Positions 35,551 through 44,545 of a DNA stretch of 64,000 nucleotides are shown piece after piece; positions within the stretch are counted from its first letter, which is position 1, and every line of letters begins with the position of its first letter. The stretch is from Haloimpatiens massiliensis (lineage in GTDB: Bacteria > Bacillota > Clostridia > Clostridiales > Clostridiaceae), in assembly GCF_900184255.1 (NCBI RefSeq), contig NZ_LT854640.1:1211422-1275421 (forward strand). The letters are read 5' to 3'. The notes below the pieces were generated by a model, which saw only the letters and a list, made by a program, of their open reading frames with translations, did not search any database and was not told the DNA's origin. Made by a program: the position numbers and the translations under genes.

Positions 35551-36057
35551 TCAAATACTATCTTTATAATAAAATTTCTTTTCGTGATTTAGTAACCATT
35601 CTTTCCTCCATAAGCCTCCCCCATAACCTACTAATTTATTATTAACACCAATAACTCTATGACATGGTATTATAATAGTTATAGGGTTTTTATTATTTGC
35701 ATTTCCTACTGCCCTAAAAGCTTTACTACTTCCAACAGCTTCTGCTATATATTTATATGATACTGTAGTTCCGAAAGGTATCTTAATGAGCTCTTTCCAA
35801 ACTTTATTTTGAAAAGAAGTACCTTTTAATATAATATCTAATTGAAAATCTTTTCTACTCCCATTAAAATACTCTTCCAGTTGATTTCTACACTGAACTA
35901 TCACAGGATATATTTTCTTATTATATCCTTCACAAATATAATTATTATTTTCTATCTGTTTTTCTACAAATTGTACGGATGTAATACCTTTTGCCACTCC
36001 TTTTATCTCTATGGTACCAATAGGAGAGTTATAATAGCATCCAGTAATTTCTTCCAT
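35551..36057 (-). CDS. ogt: Methylated-DNA--protein-cysteine methyltransferase
   Basis: 168 aa DNA repair protein that takes O6-alkyl groups from guanine onto its own Cys. The active site is IPCHRVIGVNNKLVGYGGG, preceded by VWKELIKIPFGTTVSYKYIA and AVGNANNKNP. The ATG at 36057 follows GGAGG. It is a single gene with no adaptive Ada domain. Confidence 0.95.
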   Translation of the reverse strand: MEEITGCYYNSPIGTIEIKGVAKGITSVQFVEKQIENNNYICEGYNKKIYPVIVQCRNQLEEYFNGSRKDFQLDIILKGTSFQNKVWKELIKIPFGTTVSYKYIAEAVGSSKAFRAVGNANNKNPITIIIPCHRVIGVNNKLVGYGGGLWRKEWLLNHEKKFYYKDSI

Positions 36058-36324
36058 AATTAAAATCCTCCATAAAGTAAATTATATTTTGATACTTTTA
36101 CCTTATTTAATAGCAATTTAAATAAAAAATATATTAATACACATTTACCATAATTCTATCACAGTCTTTACCATATGAAAATATTAGTAGATAATTTAAT
36201 ATTTTTGTTACTTATTTCTTAAAATAAAAAATACCAAATAAATGGTAATTATATTAAATATACTTATCACCTATTCGGTATTTATTTTAATGTGCCTTAT
36301 ATTGAATTTTAAAACTCTACCATA

Positions 36325-37764
36325 TTAAGCCTCTGTCACACGTCCTATTCTGCCATTACCATATGCTTCTTTAAGCTTCCTTCTCTCTGCAATTTTTCTT
36401 TCTTCCATTATGTCTTCATCTATATATATTCTAGCCTTTCTCATATAATATATTCCTGTAACCGCTGATATCATATCAGATAAAGGATACGCTATCCAGG
36501 TACCTAACATTCCAAAATATTTTGTAGTAATCACAACTACCGGAATAAATATTAAAAGCTGTCTATATATAGATAGAAGTAAAGAGATCTTTGCCTCTCC
36601 AATAGCTTGATAATAATATATGGCTACAAAATAACTTCCTATACATGGGAAAATAGATATTACTATCCTAAATGCCTTTATAGCCTCCGTTAATATATCC
36701 TGTTCTCTAACAAAACTTCCTATTATAGGTGCTGCAAATACCATCATTACTGCCCAAATAACTATTGAAGTTACCCAAGTGGCGATTTTAGACTTTTTAG
36801 CTACTTCCTTAACCCTTTTGTAATTTCTAGCTCCATAGTTAAAAGCTGCTATAGGCTGCATAGCAGAGCTTATACCTATTATTGTAATATACATAAACAT
36901 AGATACCTTTGATATAACTCCAACTATGACTATAGCAATATCTCCATAGGGAACCAGCATATTATTTAAAACTACTGCAACCACTGCATCTGATATCTCA
37001 ACTATAAATGTAGAAAAACCTACAGCAATTATAGTAGAACTTATTTTCCTATCCATATTAAAACTTAAAGATAAATTTAGTTTACCTTTCACCCTTAAGA
37101 AATGATATAGTGCAAATACACTAGAAATAATTTGAGATGTCACAGTAGCAATTGCCGCTCCTGTAACCCCTAAAGGAAAGATTATTACAAGTAAAAAGTC
37201 TATTATTACATTACATATAGCTCCTATAGATGTAGCTACTAAATTGATTCTAGCATTTCCCAAAGCAGTTAAAATATAACCTATAATCAACGTAAATCCC
37301 TGAAATATTCCCCCTATTACAACTATTCTTATATAGTCATTTGCAAAGGGATATATATTGTCAGTTGCACCTAAACCTTTTATAATAGGATTCTTAAAAA
37401 CATATATACCTATTATAAGTGTAGACATAATTAAAACCATAATGCTTAAAGAATTTATTATTACTTTTGAAATTTTTTTATAGTTACCTTCTCCTAAGCT
37501 CCTAGCTACTATGGTTGAAGCTCCTACAGCTATTAAAAGTCCCAAAGATGACATTAATCTTTGTATAGGAAAGGCTATGGTTAATGCACCTATGGCCGTA
37601 GCTCCTATGGCTCTACCTACAAATATGGTGTCCACCATATTATAAAGCTCTGCAACGAACAAGGATATTATGGCTGGAATGGCAAATTTGATTAATACTC
37701 TACTCACTTTTCCCGTGGCAAAATCTATATTGCCCTGAGTAACCTTTTGAGTGTTTACTGCCAT
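36325..37764 (-). CDS. MATE-family efflux transporter
   Basis: 479 aa with 12 predicted membrane segments in two similar halves. Typical MATE features are FAIPAIISLFVAELYNMVDTIFVG and YGARNYKRVKEV. The ATG at 37764 (RBS AAAGGTG) is preferred to the GTG at 37773. Sodium- or proton-driven export of drugs or metabolites is the family role; the substrate is not visible. Confidence 0.95.
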   Translation of the reverse strand: MAVNTQKVTQGNIDFATGKVSRVLIKFAIPAIISLFVAELYNMVDTIFVGRAIGATAIGALTIAFPIQRLMSSLGLLIAVGASTIVARSLGEGNYKKISKVIINSLSIMVLIMSTLIIGIYVFKNPIIKGLGATDNIYPFANDYIRIVVIGGIFQGFTLIIGYILTALGNARINLVATSIGAICNVIIDFLLVIIFPLGVTGAAIATVTSQIISSVFALYHFLRVKGKLNLSLSFNMDRKISSTIIAVGFSTFIVEISDAVVAVVLNNMLVPYGDIAIVIVGVISKVSMFMYITIIGISSAMQPIAAFNYGARNYKRVKEVAKKSKIATWVTSIVIWAVMMVFAAPIIGSFVREQDILTEAIKAFRIVISIFPCIGSYFVAIYYYQAIGEAKISLLLSIYRQLLIFIPVVVITTKYFGMLGTWIAYPLSDMISAVTGIYYMRKARIYIDEDIMEERKIAERRKLKEAYGNGRIGRVTEA

Positions 37765-38036
37765 ATTTTTCACCTTTCTTTCCTGTTTTCGTATTTAATT
37801 TTTTCTCTGAAGCTTTATAGTTTCACGACCTTTCTATAATTATTTGGGAAAATTCTCCCTAAAAGTATCTCTTAAATCTAATCATTTTAAAATTTAAGTA
37901 CTTTTTTGCTATTGCTATTTTTTAAACTCTTATATTAACATTATAATTTAAAATAATAATCATTACATTCACTTATATGCTTATAATTAAGTATAAACTT
38001 GCTTACTTCTGAAAATGTTATTTTGCGGAAATAAAC
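37765..38036. other. Non-coding stretch upstream of the MATE gene
   Basis: AT-rich and no gene. It holds the MATE ribosome site and presumably its promoter. No riboswitch or repeat was recognised. Confidence 0.3.
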
Positions 38037-38065
38037 AAAAAAACACCTTAACCAAGGTGCTTTTT
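38037..38065. terminator. Terminator after the MFS gene
   Basis: 'gcacctt' and 'aaggtg' pair around 38043-38060, with A-runs on one side and T-runs on the other, so it can end transcripts in both directions. On the minus strand a seven-T tract follows. Confidence 0.85.
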
Positions 38066-38083
38066 GTACTTTTTTAAAATTAA

Positions 38084-39370
38084 TTATACATTGAGTATGT
38101 CATCTAAAGTTTCATTATCTGGATTAAATTCAATAAACCTCCTTGAAGATTGTGTAAAACCTACAGGTAAAAATATTAGTAAAGCTATTAAAAAACATGA
38201 AGAAATAAGTATTTTTATAGGAATAAACTCTGCCAATATTCCTCCTACAGCAAATGCTATTGGAGTTAATCCACCTGAAATTGTAGCTATTAAAGAAAAT
38301 ACTTTTCCCCTATACTCCTGTGGCACTGTTAACTGAACAGTGGAACTAAATAATACATTAAATATTGCATTTAAAAATCCACCTATTCCTAATATAATTG
38401 CCATTATTGGGAATATACTAATCAAAGGAAATATCATCCAAAATATTATTGAAAGTACAAAAGATCCTGTAAATATCATAAACTTCTTTTTTTGTGGAAT
38501 ATTTATAACAGACACGCATAACATACCTAAAAACATGCCCAAGGACATAACTCCAGATGCAATACCATATTTAGCAGGACCAAGGCTTGCATTCATATTA
38601 AAAAAAGGTATTAAGAGCATAATTCCTATTCCACCAAAGAAATTCATAGCAGCTGCCATTATAAGAAAATTTCTCAAGCCTTTAAATTTCCAAACAAACC
38701 TAAATCCATCTTTCATATCATTAAAAAATGTACTTTTTTCTTTATTTGTTTCCCTATGCATTTCAGGAATTTTAATAAATATTTCAGTAAAAGCTGAAAA
38801 TAAATATGAAATACCATTTATTAAAAACATAATAGGTGCTCCTAATATTTTAAATATAAATCCACCTGCTGAATTACCCACTATATTAGTGCCTGTATAT
38901 ATCATATTGTACACTGAATTTGCTTTTACTAATTTAGATTTAGGTGTTATATCTGGAAGTGTGGAGCTGACTGCTGGATTAAAAAATGCCGCACATAGAT
39001 TCATTATTATTCCCGCCACAAAAACCATCCATATTTTTATAAAGCCTAAGCATGCTGCCACACCAATAAATGTAATACATACACCTCTTATTAAATCCCC
39101 AACAACTATTACTTTTTTTCTATCCCACCTATCTACAAATACACCTGCAAAAGGAGATAATATGACTCTAGGCAAAGTTGATACTGCCATAAGTGTTCCC
39201 ATTAATGCTGTAGAGCCCGTTACCGCTAATATCCAAAAACCAAGAGCTATTTCATAAACCACATCCCCAAGAGCAGAAATTAACTGGCCCTGCCATAGTA
39301 AAAAGAAATTCTTATTCCAAAGTTTTTCTTTTGCTATTACCATATTTTCTTTAATTGGTGTATCACTCAT
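38084..39370 (-). CDS. MFS transporter, drug efflux-like
   Basis: 428 aa, 12 membrane segments. The N-terminal WNKNFFLLWQGQLISALGDVVYEIALGFW and the loop motif FAGVFVDRWDRKKVIVVGDL place it in the MFS macrolide-efflux-like group. The ATG at 39370 follows AAGGGGG; the longer start at 39388 is unlikely. Substrate unknown. Confidence 0.93.
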   Translation of the reverse strand: MSDTPIKENMVIAKEKLWNKNFFLLWQGQLISALGDVVYEIALGFWILAVTGSTALMGTLMAVSTLPRVILSPFAGVFVDRWDRKKVIVVGDLIRGVCITFIGVAACLGFIKIWMVFVAGIIMNLCAAFFNPAVSSTLPDITPKSKLVKANSVYNMIYTGTNIVGNSAGGFIFKILGAPIMFLINGISYLFSAFTEIFIKIPEMHRETNKEKSTFFNDMKDGFRFVWKFKGLRNFLIMAAAMNFFGGIGIMLLIPFFNMNASLGPAKYGIASGVMSLGMFLGMLCVSVINIPQKKKFMIFTGSFVLSIIFWMIFPLISIFPIMAIILGIGGFLNAIFNVLFSSTVQLTVPQEYRGKVFSLIATISGGLTPIAFAVGGILAEFIPIKILISSCFLIALLIFLPVGFTQSSRRFIEFNPDNETLDDILNV

Positions 39371-39546
39371 TTTTTGCCCCCTTATCAATACTTGAATTTA
39401 CTAACACATACAAGTATTATTTCTTTTCTTCTATTGCTTTTTTTTACATTTTTAGTCCCATATATTTTATATGGAATATCTTAGATCATACAATAATATT
39501 ATAATTCACCAATATTCTATATGCAATATACTATTCTAAAATAAGT

Positions 39547-39616
39547 AAAGCACCCTAATTGATATGCCCCCTGTCTACTTGACAGGGGGCATATCACATA
39601 TCAATAAAGGTGCTTT
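39547..39616. terminator. Large bidirectional terminator, nested hairpins
   Basis: A perfect 15-bp GC-rich inner stem 'gatatgccccctgtc' (39561-39575) / 'gacagggggcatatc' (39581-39595) is nested within an outer pair 'aaagcacc' (39547-39554) / 'ggtgcttt' (39609-39616). It overlaps the last codons of the AraC-type gene. Confidence 0.85.
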
Positions 39617-41670
39617 TGTACTTTTTTTAATACTATAAGAGTAGCTCCATATCCATGTATTTTAGATACAATATTATAAACCATACTCCTTTTAGCAAAT
39701 CCAAAAGAAATTTTAGGAAATGAAGTATTTTTCAAAAGTTCTACTTCCTCCTCTTTTAATCTTTTAGGTTTACCCATATTAATCCAATAATTATAAGTAG
39801 AACCTTGTTTTTCATTTATTTCATATTTAATTATATTATAATCATAGGATAAATTAACTATGTTTAAAGAAAACTTTCTTTCCGCAGTCTTCTTTATCCC
39901 TCTCTTTTTTAACATATTTTCAAACATTATTAATTGGGTTATTTCATCACCATAACTACATAACAATATTTGAATATCATCTCCTTGTTTAGTAACTATA
40001 TACCCATCTCCCTTATCTATTAACGTATCCCCTAGTTTAGATAAGAAATAATAAGCATAATAAGATGGCTTTTTCATTCCATGTTGATTTACTAAACCAT
40101 AATCCCCAAGAAATAATTCATTAGTAATATGCTCTCCAGAAACCATACAATCAAAAGCTTTGAAATATAAATTATTACCCTCTACAGAGTTTTCTATTAT
40201 ATATGGTATCATGTAGCAAGTATCATATATTAGATCTCTATTAAGTTTTGGTACATAATATTCTTCAATATTTAAGTATCCATTAAGTGCTTCTTCTACC
40301 ACTTTACTATTTTCTTTAGATAATTCCTGAGAAATGTTAACTTTCCATTTTAATAATTCATAATCTCCATATTCTTCTCTGAAATAACTCACAAAGCTTT
40401 CCAATATAATTTTTAACTTATCTATTCTTATCTTATTATCTATAACTATGAAGGGTCTTAATTTTATAGATAGTAGAAAGTTTATAACTTCTTTTACTTC
40501 ATTCCAGTTGAAAAAATCCTCATTGCATATTCCAACACCCATATGATCTGAAAAAACATCGTATATTATAGCATAACTAAATTCTATATTCTTTTGCAGT
40601 TCAGCTACAAAACTTCTCCCCGATTCCTTTAATAATTCTTTAGCTTCCCCTATACTAATAGTCTCTCTAAAATTATGTTGAAATTCTTCCTTTTCAGCTA
40701 AAGGATTTATACCTATCTTTACTATTTTATTTTCGTAATTATATCTATCATAATCTTCTAAGTAAACAGAAACATATTCTAAACTTTCCTTTATATCTAA
40801 TACATTAGTCATTTTTAAATCTTCAAGTTTTTCATCATCTACTTTATATTTCTTTCTATATTGAAGTGGCGTACAATTATAGTGCTTCTTAAAATGCTTA
40901 TTAAAATATCTAATATGAGAAAAACCTAATTCCTCAGAAATCTCCGATACTGTCATATCCGTATCTAGTAGCAATTTTATAGATTCTTCTACTCTCGTTA
41001 AATTTAAAAAATCCTTAAAACTATATCCTACAGTATTTTTTATTTCATGGGATAAATAGTCTGAACTTAAAAACTCTTTTTTTGCTATTTCTTGAAGACT
41101 TATTTTGTCTTTATAATTACTATATATATATCTAACAATTCTATCATATCTCTTAAACTGTTCATCATTATCTTTTAAGGTTTCTCTTTCATACATAAGT
41201 TGATGAAAATTATTTATAAGATGATATAATAGTTCTACTAAATTTTCTTCTATATTATCTTCATATTTATCTACCTTTTGAATAGCCTCACAAACCAATA
41301 TAGATAAATATCTTCTAAGTATATAGTATTTTTCTTCTTCCTGTGCTCCTTCTTCTGATGAATTTGTATAAAAAAATATATTTCTTATATCATTAAAGTA
41401 CTTTTCAAAAAAATTAGGATCCAAATGAAACAAAAGTACTTTATTTTCTTCTTGTATAGCTTTTATACTGTGAGCTTCATCACAATTTATTATCTCAATT
41501 TCTCCTTCTTCAACTTCATATTTCTCAGTTTCAATCGTTACGCTTATGCTACCCTTAAGTACAAATAATATTTCTATGCTATCGTGCCAATGTATAGGAT
41601 ATTGTATTATATTTATCATGGAAATTGCTATTGGTAACTCAGTCATATAATTTACATATTCACGCCTCAT
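39601..41670 (-). CDS. AraC-family regulator with cupin domain and GH39-like C-terminal domain
   Basis: 689 aa. Residues 1-90 form a cupin sensor (HWHDSIEILFVLKGSISVTIE, IINCDEAHSI). Residues 185-275 are the double helix-turn-helix of AraC regulators (ISLQEIAKKEFLSSDYLSHE, TVSEISEELGFSHIRYFNKH, CTPLQYRKKY). The remaining 400 residues look like a degenerate glycosidase barrel of the GH39 type seen in some clostridial regulators. No sugar-use genes are adjacent. Its final codons overlap the terminator palindrome. Confidence 0.87.
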   Translation of the reverse strand: MRREYVNYMTELPIAISMINIIQYPIHWHDSIEILFVLKGSISVTIETEKYEVEEGEIEIINCDEAHSIKAIQEENKVLLFHLDPNFFEKYFNDIRNIFFYTNSSEEGAQEEEKYYILRRYLSILVCEAIQKVDKYEDNIEENLVELLYHLINNFHQLMYERETLKDNDEQFKRYDRIVRYIYSNYKDKISLQEIAKKEFLSSDYLSHEIKNTVGYSFKDFLNLTRVEESIKLLLDTDMTVSEISEELGFSHIRYFNKHFKKHYNCTPLQYRKKYKVDDEKLEDLKMTNVLDIKESLEYVSVYLEDYDRYNYENKIVKIGINPLAEKEEFQHNFRETISIGEAKELLKESGRSFVAELQKNIEFSYAIIYDVFSDHMGVGICNEDFFNWNEVKEVINFLLSIKLRPFIVIDNKIRIDKLKIILESFVSYFREEYGDYELLKWKVNISQELSKENSKVVEEALNGYLNIEEYYVPKLNRDLIYDTCYMIPYIIENSVEGNNLYFKAFDCMVSGEHITNELFLGDYGLVNQHGMKKPSYYAYYFLSKLGDTLIDKGDGYIVTKQGDDIQILLCSYGDEITQLIMFENMLKKRGIKKTAERKFSLNIVNLSYDYNIIKYEINEKQGSTYNYWINMGKPKRLKEEEVELLKNTSFPKISFGFAKRSMVYNIVSKIHGYGATLIVLKKVQKHLY

Positions 41671-41825
41671 ACTTACTCATGTTTACCTCCTCTTACTTTT
41701 ACATATACATTTTTATTATACTACAAAATTCATCAATCTCTAATTTGCATATTATAATTAAGTAACCATAATAATTATTCTACATATTATATATTGTATC
41801 AATTTAATAGGAGATTAAATACATT

Positions 41826-42362
41826 ATGGAAATTTACAAAAATGAAAATATAGATCCTATGGATTTCAATGATATGGATCTATATGAGAATTATTTTGAT
41901 GACTCAGATTTCGATGACTTGGATTTGGATGAACTTGACTATTCCTATATGAATTCTAATGATTATTATCCTATAGGCATCTCCTGTGAATTTTGTCCTT
42001 TTGCTCAAATGCACGGAATGCGCCAATTACCAGGAGGACAAAGACAAATGAATATGCCACCTTTCCCTGGTATGTCTAATACCCCAAATATGCAAGGACC
42101 TCCAACTGCACCTCCACCAAGTTTCACTCCTAACAAATCTACAGCAAAGTCTGGAGGAATAAGTACAAAAGCTGTTGACACTGGTTCCATAAGACCTTGT
42201 CTATACAGGTTTACCTATATATGGCAAAGCAATGGAAGATCCTATTGGACTTACTTAACCTATGTAGGTAAAAAATCCATAAGTGGATGGCGATGGATGA
42301 GATTTAGATGGGTTTATTTCGGTCTTGATTTAAGAAAAATAGATTCCTTCTACTGTGTATAG
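41826..42362 (+). CDS. Unknown protein, acidic N-terminus and proline-rich centre
   Basis: 178 aa, not recognised. The first 50 residues are very acidic (NYFDDSDFDDLDLDELDYSY). A Met/Pro/Gly-rich centre follows (MNMPPFPGMSNTP, GPPTAPPPSF), then an aromatic, basic end (RSYWTYLTYVGKKSISGWRW, FRWVYFGLDL). The layout resembles a surface or spore-coat protein. It is followed 46 bases on by a Cu/Zn SOD-like gene. Confidence 0.75.
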   Translation: MEIYKNENIDPMDFNDMDLYENYFDDSDFDDLDLDELDYSYMNSNDYYPIGISCEFCPFAQMHGMRQLPGGQRQMNMPPFPGMSNTPNMQGPPTAPPPSFTPNKSTAKSGGISTKAVDTGSIRPCLYRFTYIWQSNGRSYWTYLTYVGKKSISGWRWMRFRWVYFGLDLRKIDSFYCV

Positions 42363-42408
42363 TGATATATATTTTTTTAATAAGTATAGAGTAAAAGAGG
42401 TTTTTAAT

Positions 42409-42972
42409 ATGTATTCTTATTATTGCCCATATTTTAATGAAGAAAATTACAATTATGATTTCTGTAATTATAATTTTCTAGAAAATTATTTTAGAAAAGA
42501 CTCAAACCCTCCTCTAAAAAATACTGCTTATGCACAATTAACACCTAGTCCACTTGCACCTGATATAAGAGGAGTAGTGTATTTTATGGATGTCCCCGGT
42601 GGTACTCAAGTTTGCATTAAGGTTACAGGGCTTCCTGAATATAAGCCTGCTTCTGGAAATAATCCTCCTATAGGCCCTCATGGATTCCATATATACCAAT
42701 TTGGAAATTGCGCCATAGGCGATGCTAATTCTCCTTTTAAAGGAGCTGGTGAACATTGGAACCCTACAAATCAGCCACATGGAAACCACGCTGGTGATTT
42801 TCCTGTACTATTTTCAAATAACGGTTATGCAGCTATGTGCTTCTTTACAAATAAATTTAAAGTTAAAGACGTCATAGGTAAATCCGTAATTATACACGAA
42901 AGTCCTGATGACTACAGGAGCCAGCCTTCTGGAAATGCTGGCAGAAGATTAGCCTGTGGGGTTATTATATAA
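42409..42972 (+). CDS. Cu/Zn superoxide dismutase family protein
   Basis: 187 aa from the ATG at 42409 (AAAGAGG upstream). The first 45 residues are Tyr/Asn-rich without a signal peptide. The SOD domain keeps all metal ligands: GPHGFHIYQFG (two Cu His), EHWNP, PHGNHAGDFP (bridging/Zn His and Asp), VIIHESPDD (Cu His), and the final Arg and Cys (GRRLACGVI). It is unusual for an anaerobe; a spore-coat place like Bacillus SodC-type coat proteins is inferred. The 3' end overlaps the convergent amj by 8 bases. Confidence 0.88.
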   Translation: MYSYYCPYFNEENYNYDFCNYNFLENYFRKDSNPPLKNTAYAQLTPSPLAPDIRGVVYFMDVPGGTQVCIKVTGLPEYKPASGNNPPIGPHGFHIYQFGNCAIGDANSPFKGAGEHWNPTNQPHGNHAGDFPVLFSNNGYAAMCFFTNKFKVKDVIGKSVIIHESPDDYRSQPSGNAGRRLACGVII

Positions 42973-43768
42973 TCTTTGCCACAAATCCAATTATTTTTGC
43001 AGCGGGTACTAGAAGAACTTGTGCTACTAAAGTTCCTACTATTAACCCTGCTACTATAAAGGTTATACATCTATTAAACTGTACCTCGCTGCACTCTCCT
43101 CTTATAACATCATCTGTTAACATAGATACGAAGGGATCTACAAATATAAACATCAATATAGTAGATACACCATTAATAACTGAGGATAGTGTACTACAAG
43201 TAGTTCTTAATTCTGGGTTTAAACAACCAGCATATAATGAAGATAACACTCCAACTGTAGAAATTGAGAAGGCTATAGTGCTTAAAACTACAACTTTTTT
43301 AGGTATTCTTTTAAAACTTTTTAATTGAGCTATGTTGCTTCTAGTTGGCTTAGTAATACTTCTTTTAAACTGTTCAACTCCTGATTTTGAAAATCCATGT
43401 ATTAATAACTTAGGTATAGAACGATGTACACTAAAAGCCTCCACTGCTTTAGAAAATACTTTTATAAATGTAGGCATCAAAAGAGCTCCTGTTATAGTAG
43501 CTAATGTGGTGGAAAACAATATCCATCTAAACATATATAACAATTCTTTAGAATTACCAATCTTTATACTATTCTCTATATTTTTAGCCAATAGTGGTGC
43601 TTGTATAGTATTTGCAGTCCTTGATATCAAAGCAAACACATTGAACACTGCAAAAGATATAGCTATTCTTCCTGTCCTCACTCCAACTATTCTCACTGAA
43701 TATGCTAATGTAGATATAACGTATATTATAAAAGTTAGTAAAAGTACAACAATTATTTGTGTTGACAT
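42965..43768 (-). CDS. amj: Amj-type lipid II flippase
   Basis: 267 aa, six or more membrane segments. The start MSTQIIVVLLLTFIIYVISTLAYSVRIVGVRTG and the segment AVFNVFALISRTANTIQAP match the Amj (YdaH) family, which moves lipid II across the membrane as an alternative to MurJ. The ATG at 43768 follows GGAGGG. Confidence 0.9.
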   Translation of the reverse strand: MSTQIIVVLLLTFIIYVISTLAYSVRIVGVRTGRIAISFAVFNVFALISRTANTIQAPLLAKNIENSIKIGNSKELLYMFRWILFSTTLATITGALLMPTFIKVFSKAVEAFSVHRSIPKLLIHGFSKSGVEQFKRSITKPTRSNIAQLKSFKRIPKKVVVLSTIAFSISTVGVLSSLYAGCLNPELRTTCSTLSSVINGVSTILMFIFVDPFVSMLTDDVIRGECSEVQFNRCITFIVAGLIVGTLVAQVLLVPAAKIIGFVAKII

Positions 43769-44009
43769 TTTTCCCTCCAATAAAAAACATAAATTTTTAA
43801 ATATGTTTAGTCAAGTTAAAATCATAATATTAATTATATCATATATTTTAATTTTAAATTTAAAATTAAAGATGATTGTTTATAATGCTCATATAATCAT
43901 TCATACTAAATTAAATTTTACTTACAAAAATTAAGGTATATAAGTAATATTTTTAGTATTTTTGTGCAAAATATATGTAAATAATGATTTAAACAAGGAG
44001 TGATTGAAC

Positions 44010-44372
44010 ATGAGTGAAAATAGACCTGAAAAAGAACAATCGGGTATTGTTAATTACTTAATTAGATTAGTAGTAACTGCTGTAGTAGTTAGTATAACAG
44101 CCTTTTTAACACCTGGTTTTACTATTGACGGATTATGGCCATTATTATTAGCCGCAGTAGTAATAAGCGTATTAGATTATTTAGTAGAAAGATTTATGAA
44201 AGTAGATGCATCACCTTTTGGAAAAGGCATAAAAGGTTTCTTAATTGCAGCATTAATACTTTACTTAACACAATTTATAGTACCTACTATGCGAGTTACT
44301 ATATTAGGTGCACTAATAGCAGCAGTTATCATTGGAATAGTTGATGCTATAATACCTGGTAGGGTTATGTAA
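44010..44372 (+). CDS. YvlD-like small membrane protein (phage holin 4 superfamily fold)
   Basis: 120 aa, four membrane segments (LIRLVVTAVVVSITAFLTPGFT, LWPLLLAAVVISVLDYLV, GFLIAALILYLTQFIV, ILGALIAAVIIGIVDAII). It matches the DUF/YvlD-like family, often involved in envelope stress; no phage genes are near. The ATG at 44010 follows AAGGAG; the TTG at 44004 is less likely. Confidence 0.85.
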   Translation: MSENRPEKEQSGIVNYLIRLVVTAVVVSITAFLTPGFTIDGLWPLLLAAVVISVLDYLVERFMKVDASPFGKGIKGFLIAALILYLTQFIVPTMRVTILGALIAAVIIGIVDAIIPGRVM

Positions 44373-44431
44373 TTTTAATTATTAAAAATTTTAAAATGTA
44401 TTATTACTTAGAATTAAACAATATTCTTAAT

Positions 44432-44470
44432 AAAGGGTGCTCCAAATATTTTGTTGCATCCTTTATTTTT
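44432..44470 (+). terminator. Terminator after the YvlD-like gene
   Basis: 'aaagggtgc' pairs with 'gcatccttt' (44432-44440, about 44456-44464), followed by T-rich sequence. Confidence 0.75.
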
Positions 44471-44545
44471 ATGAGTGAAATCCATGGTTTTTTATGATAT
44501 AATGTCGAATTGAGTATGAAAATCTAAGTAAAGGATGGAATGAAC

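Noticed and set aside
38340..39257. 305-codon open frame on the plus strand
   Set aside because: Antisense to the MFS transporter; hydrophobic shadow of membrane codons.
43332..43934. 200-codon plus-strand frame
   Set aside because: Antisense to amj for most of its length, with no ribosome site.
44010..44372. Phage holin and possible prophage
   Set aside because: The fold belongs to the YvlD-like family found in normal chromosomes; no phage genes are adjacent.
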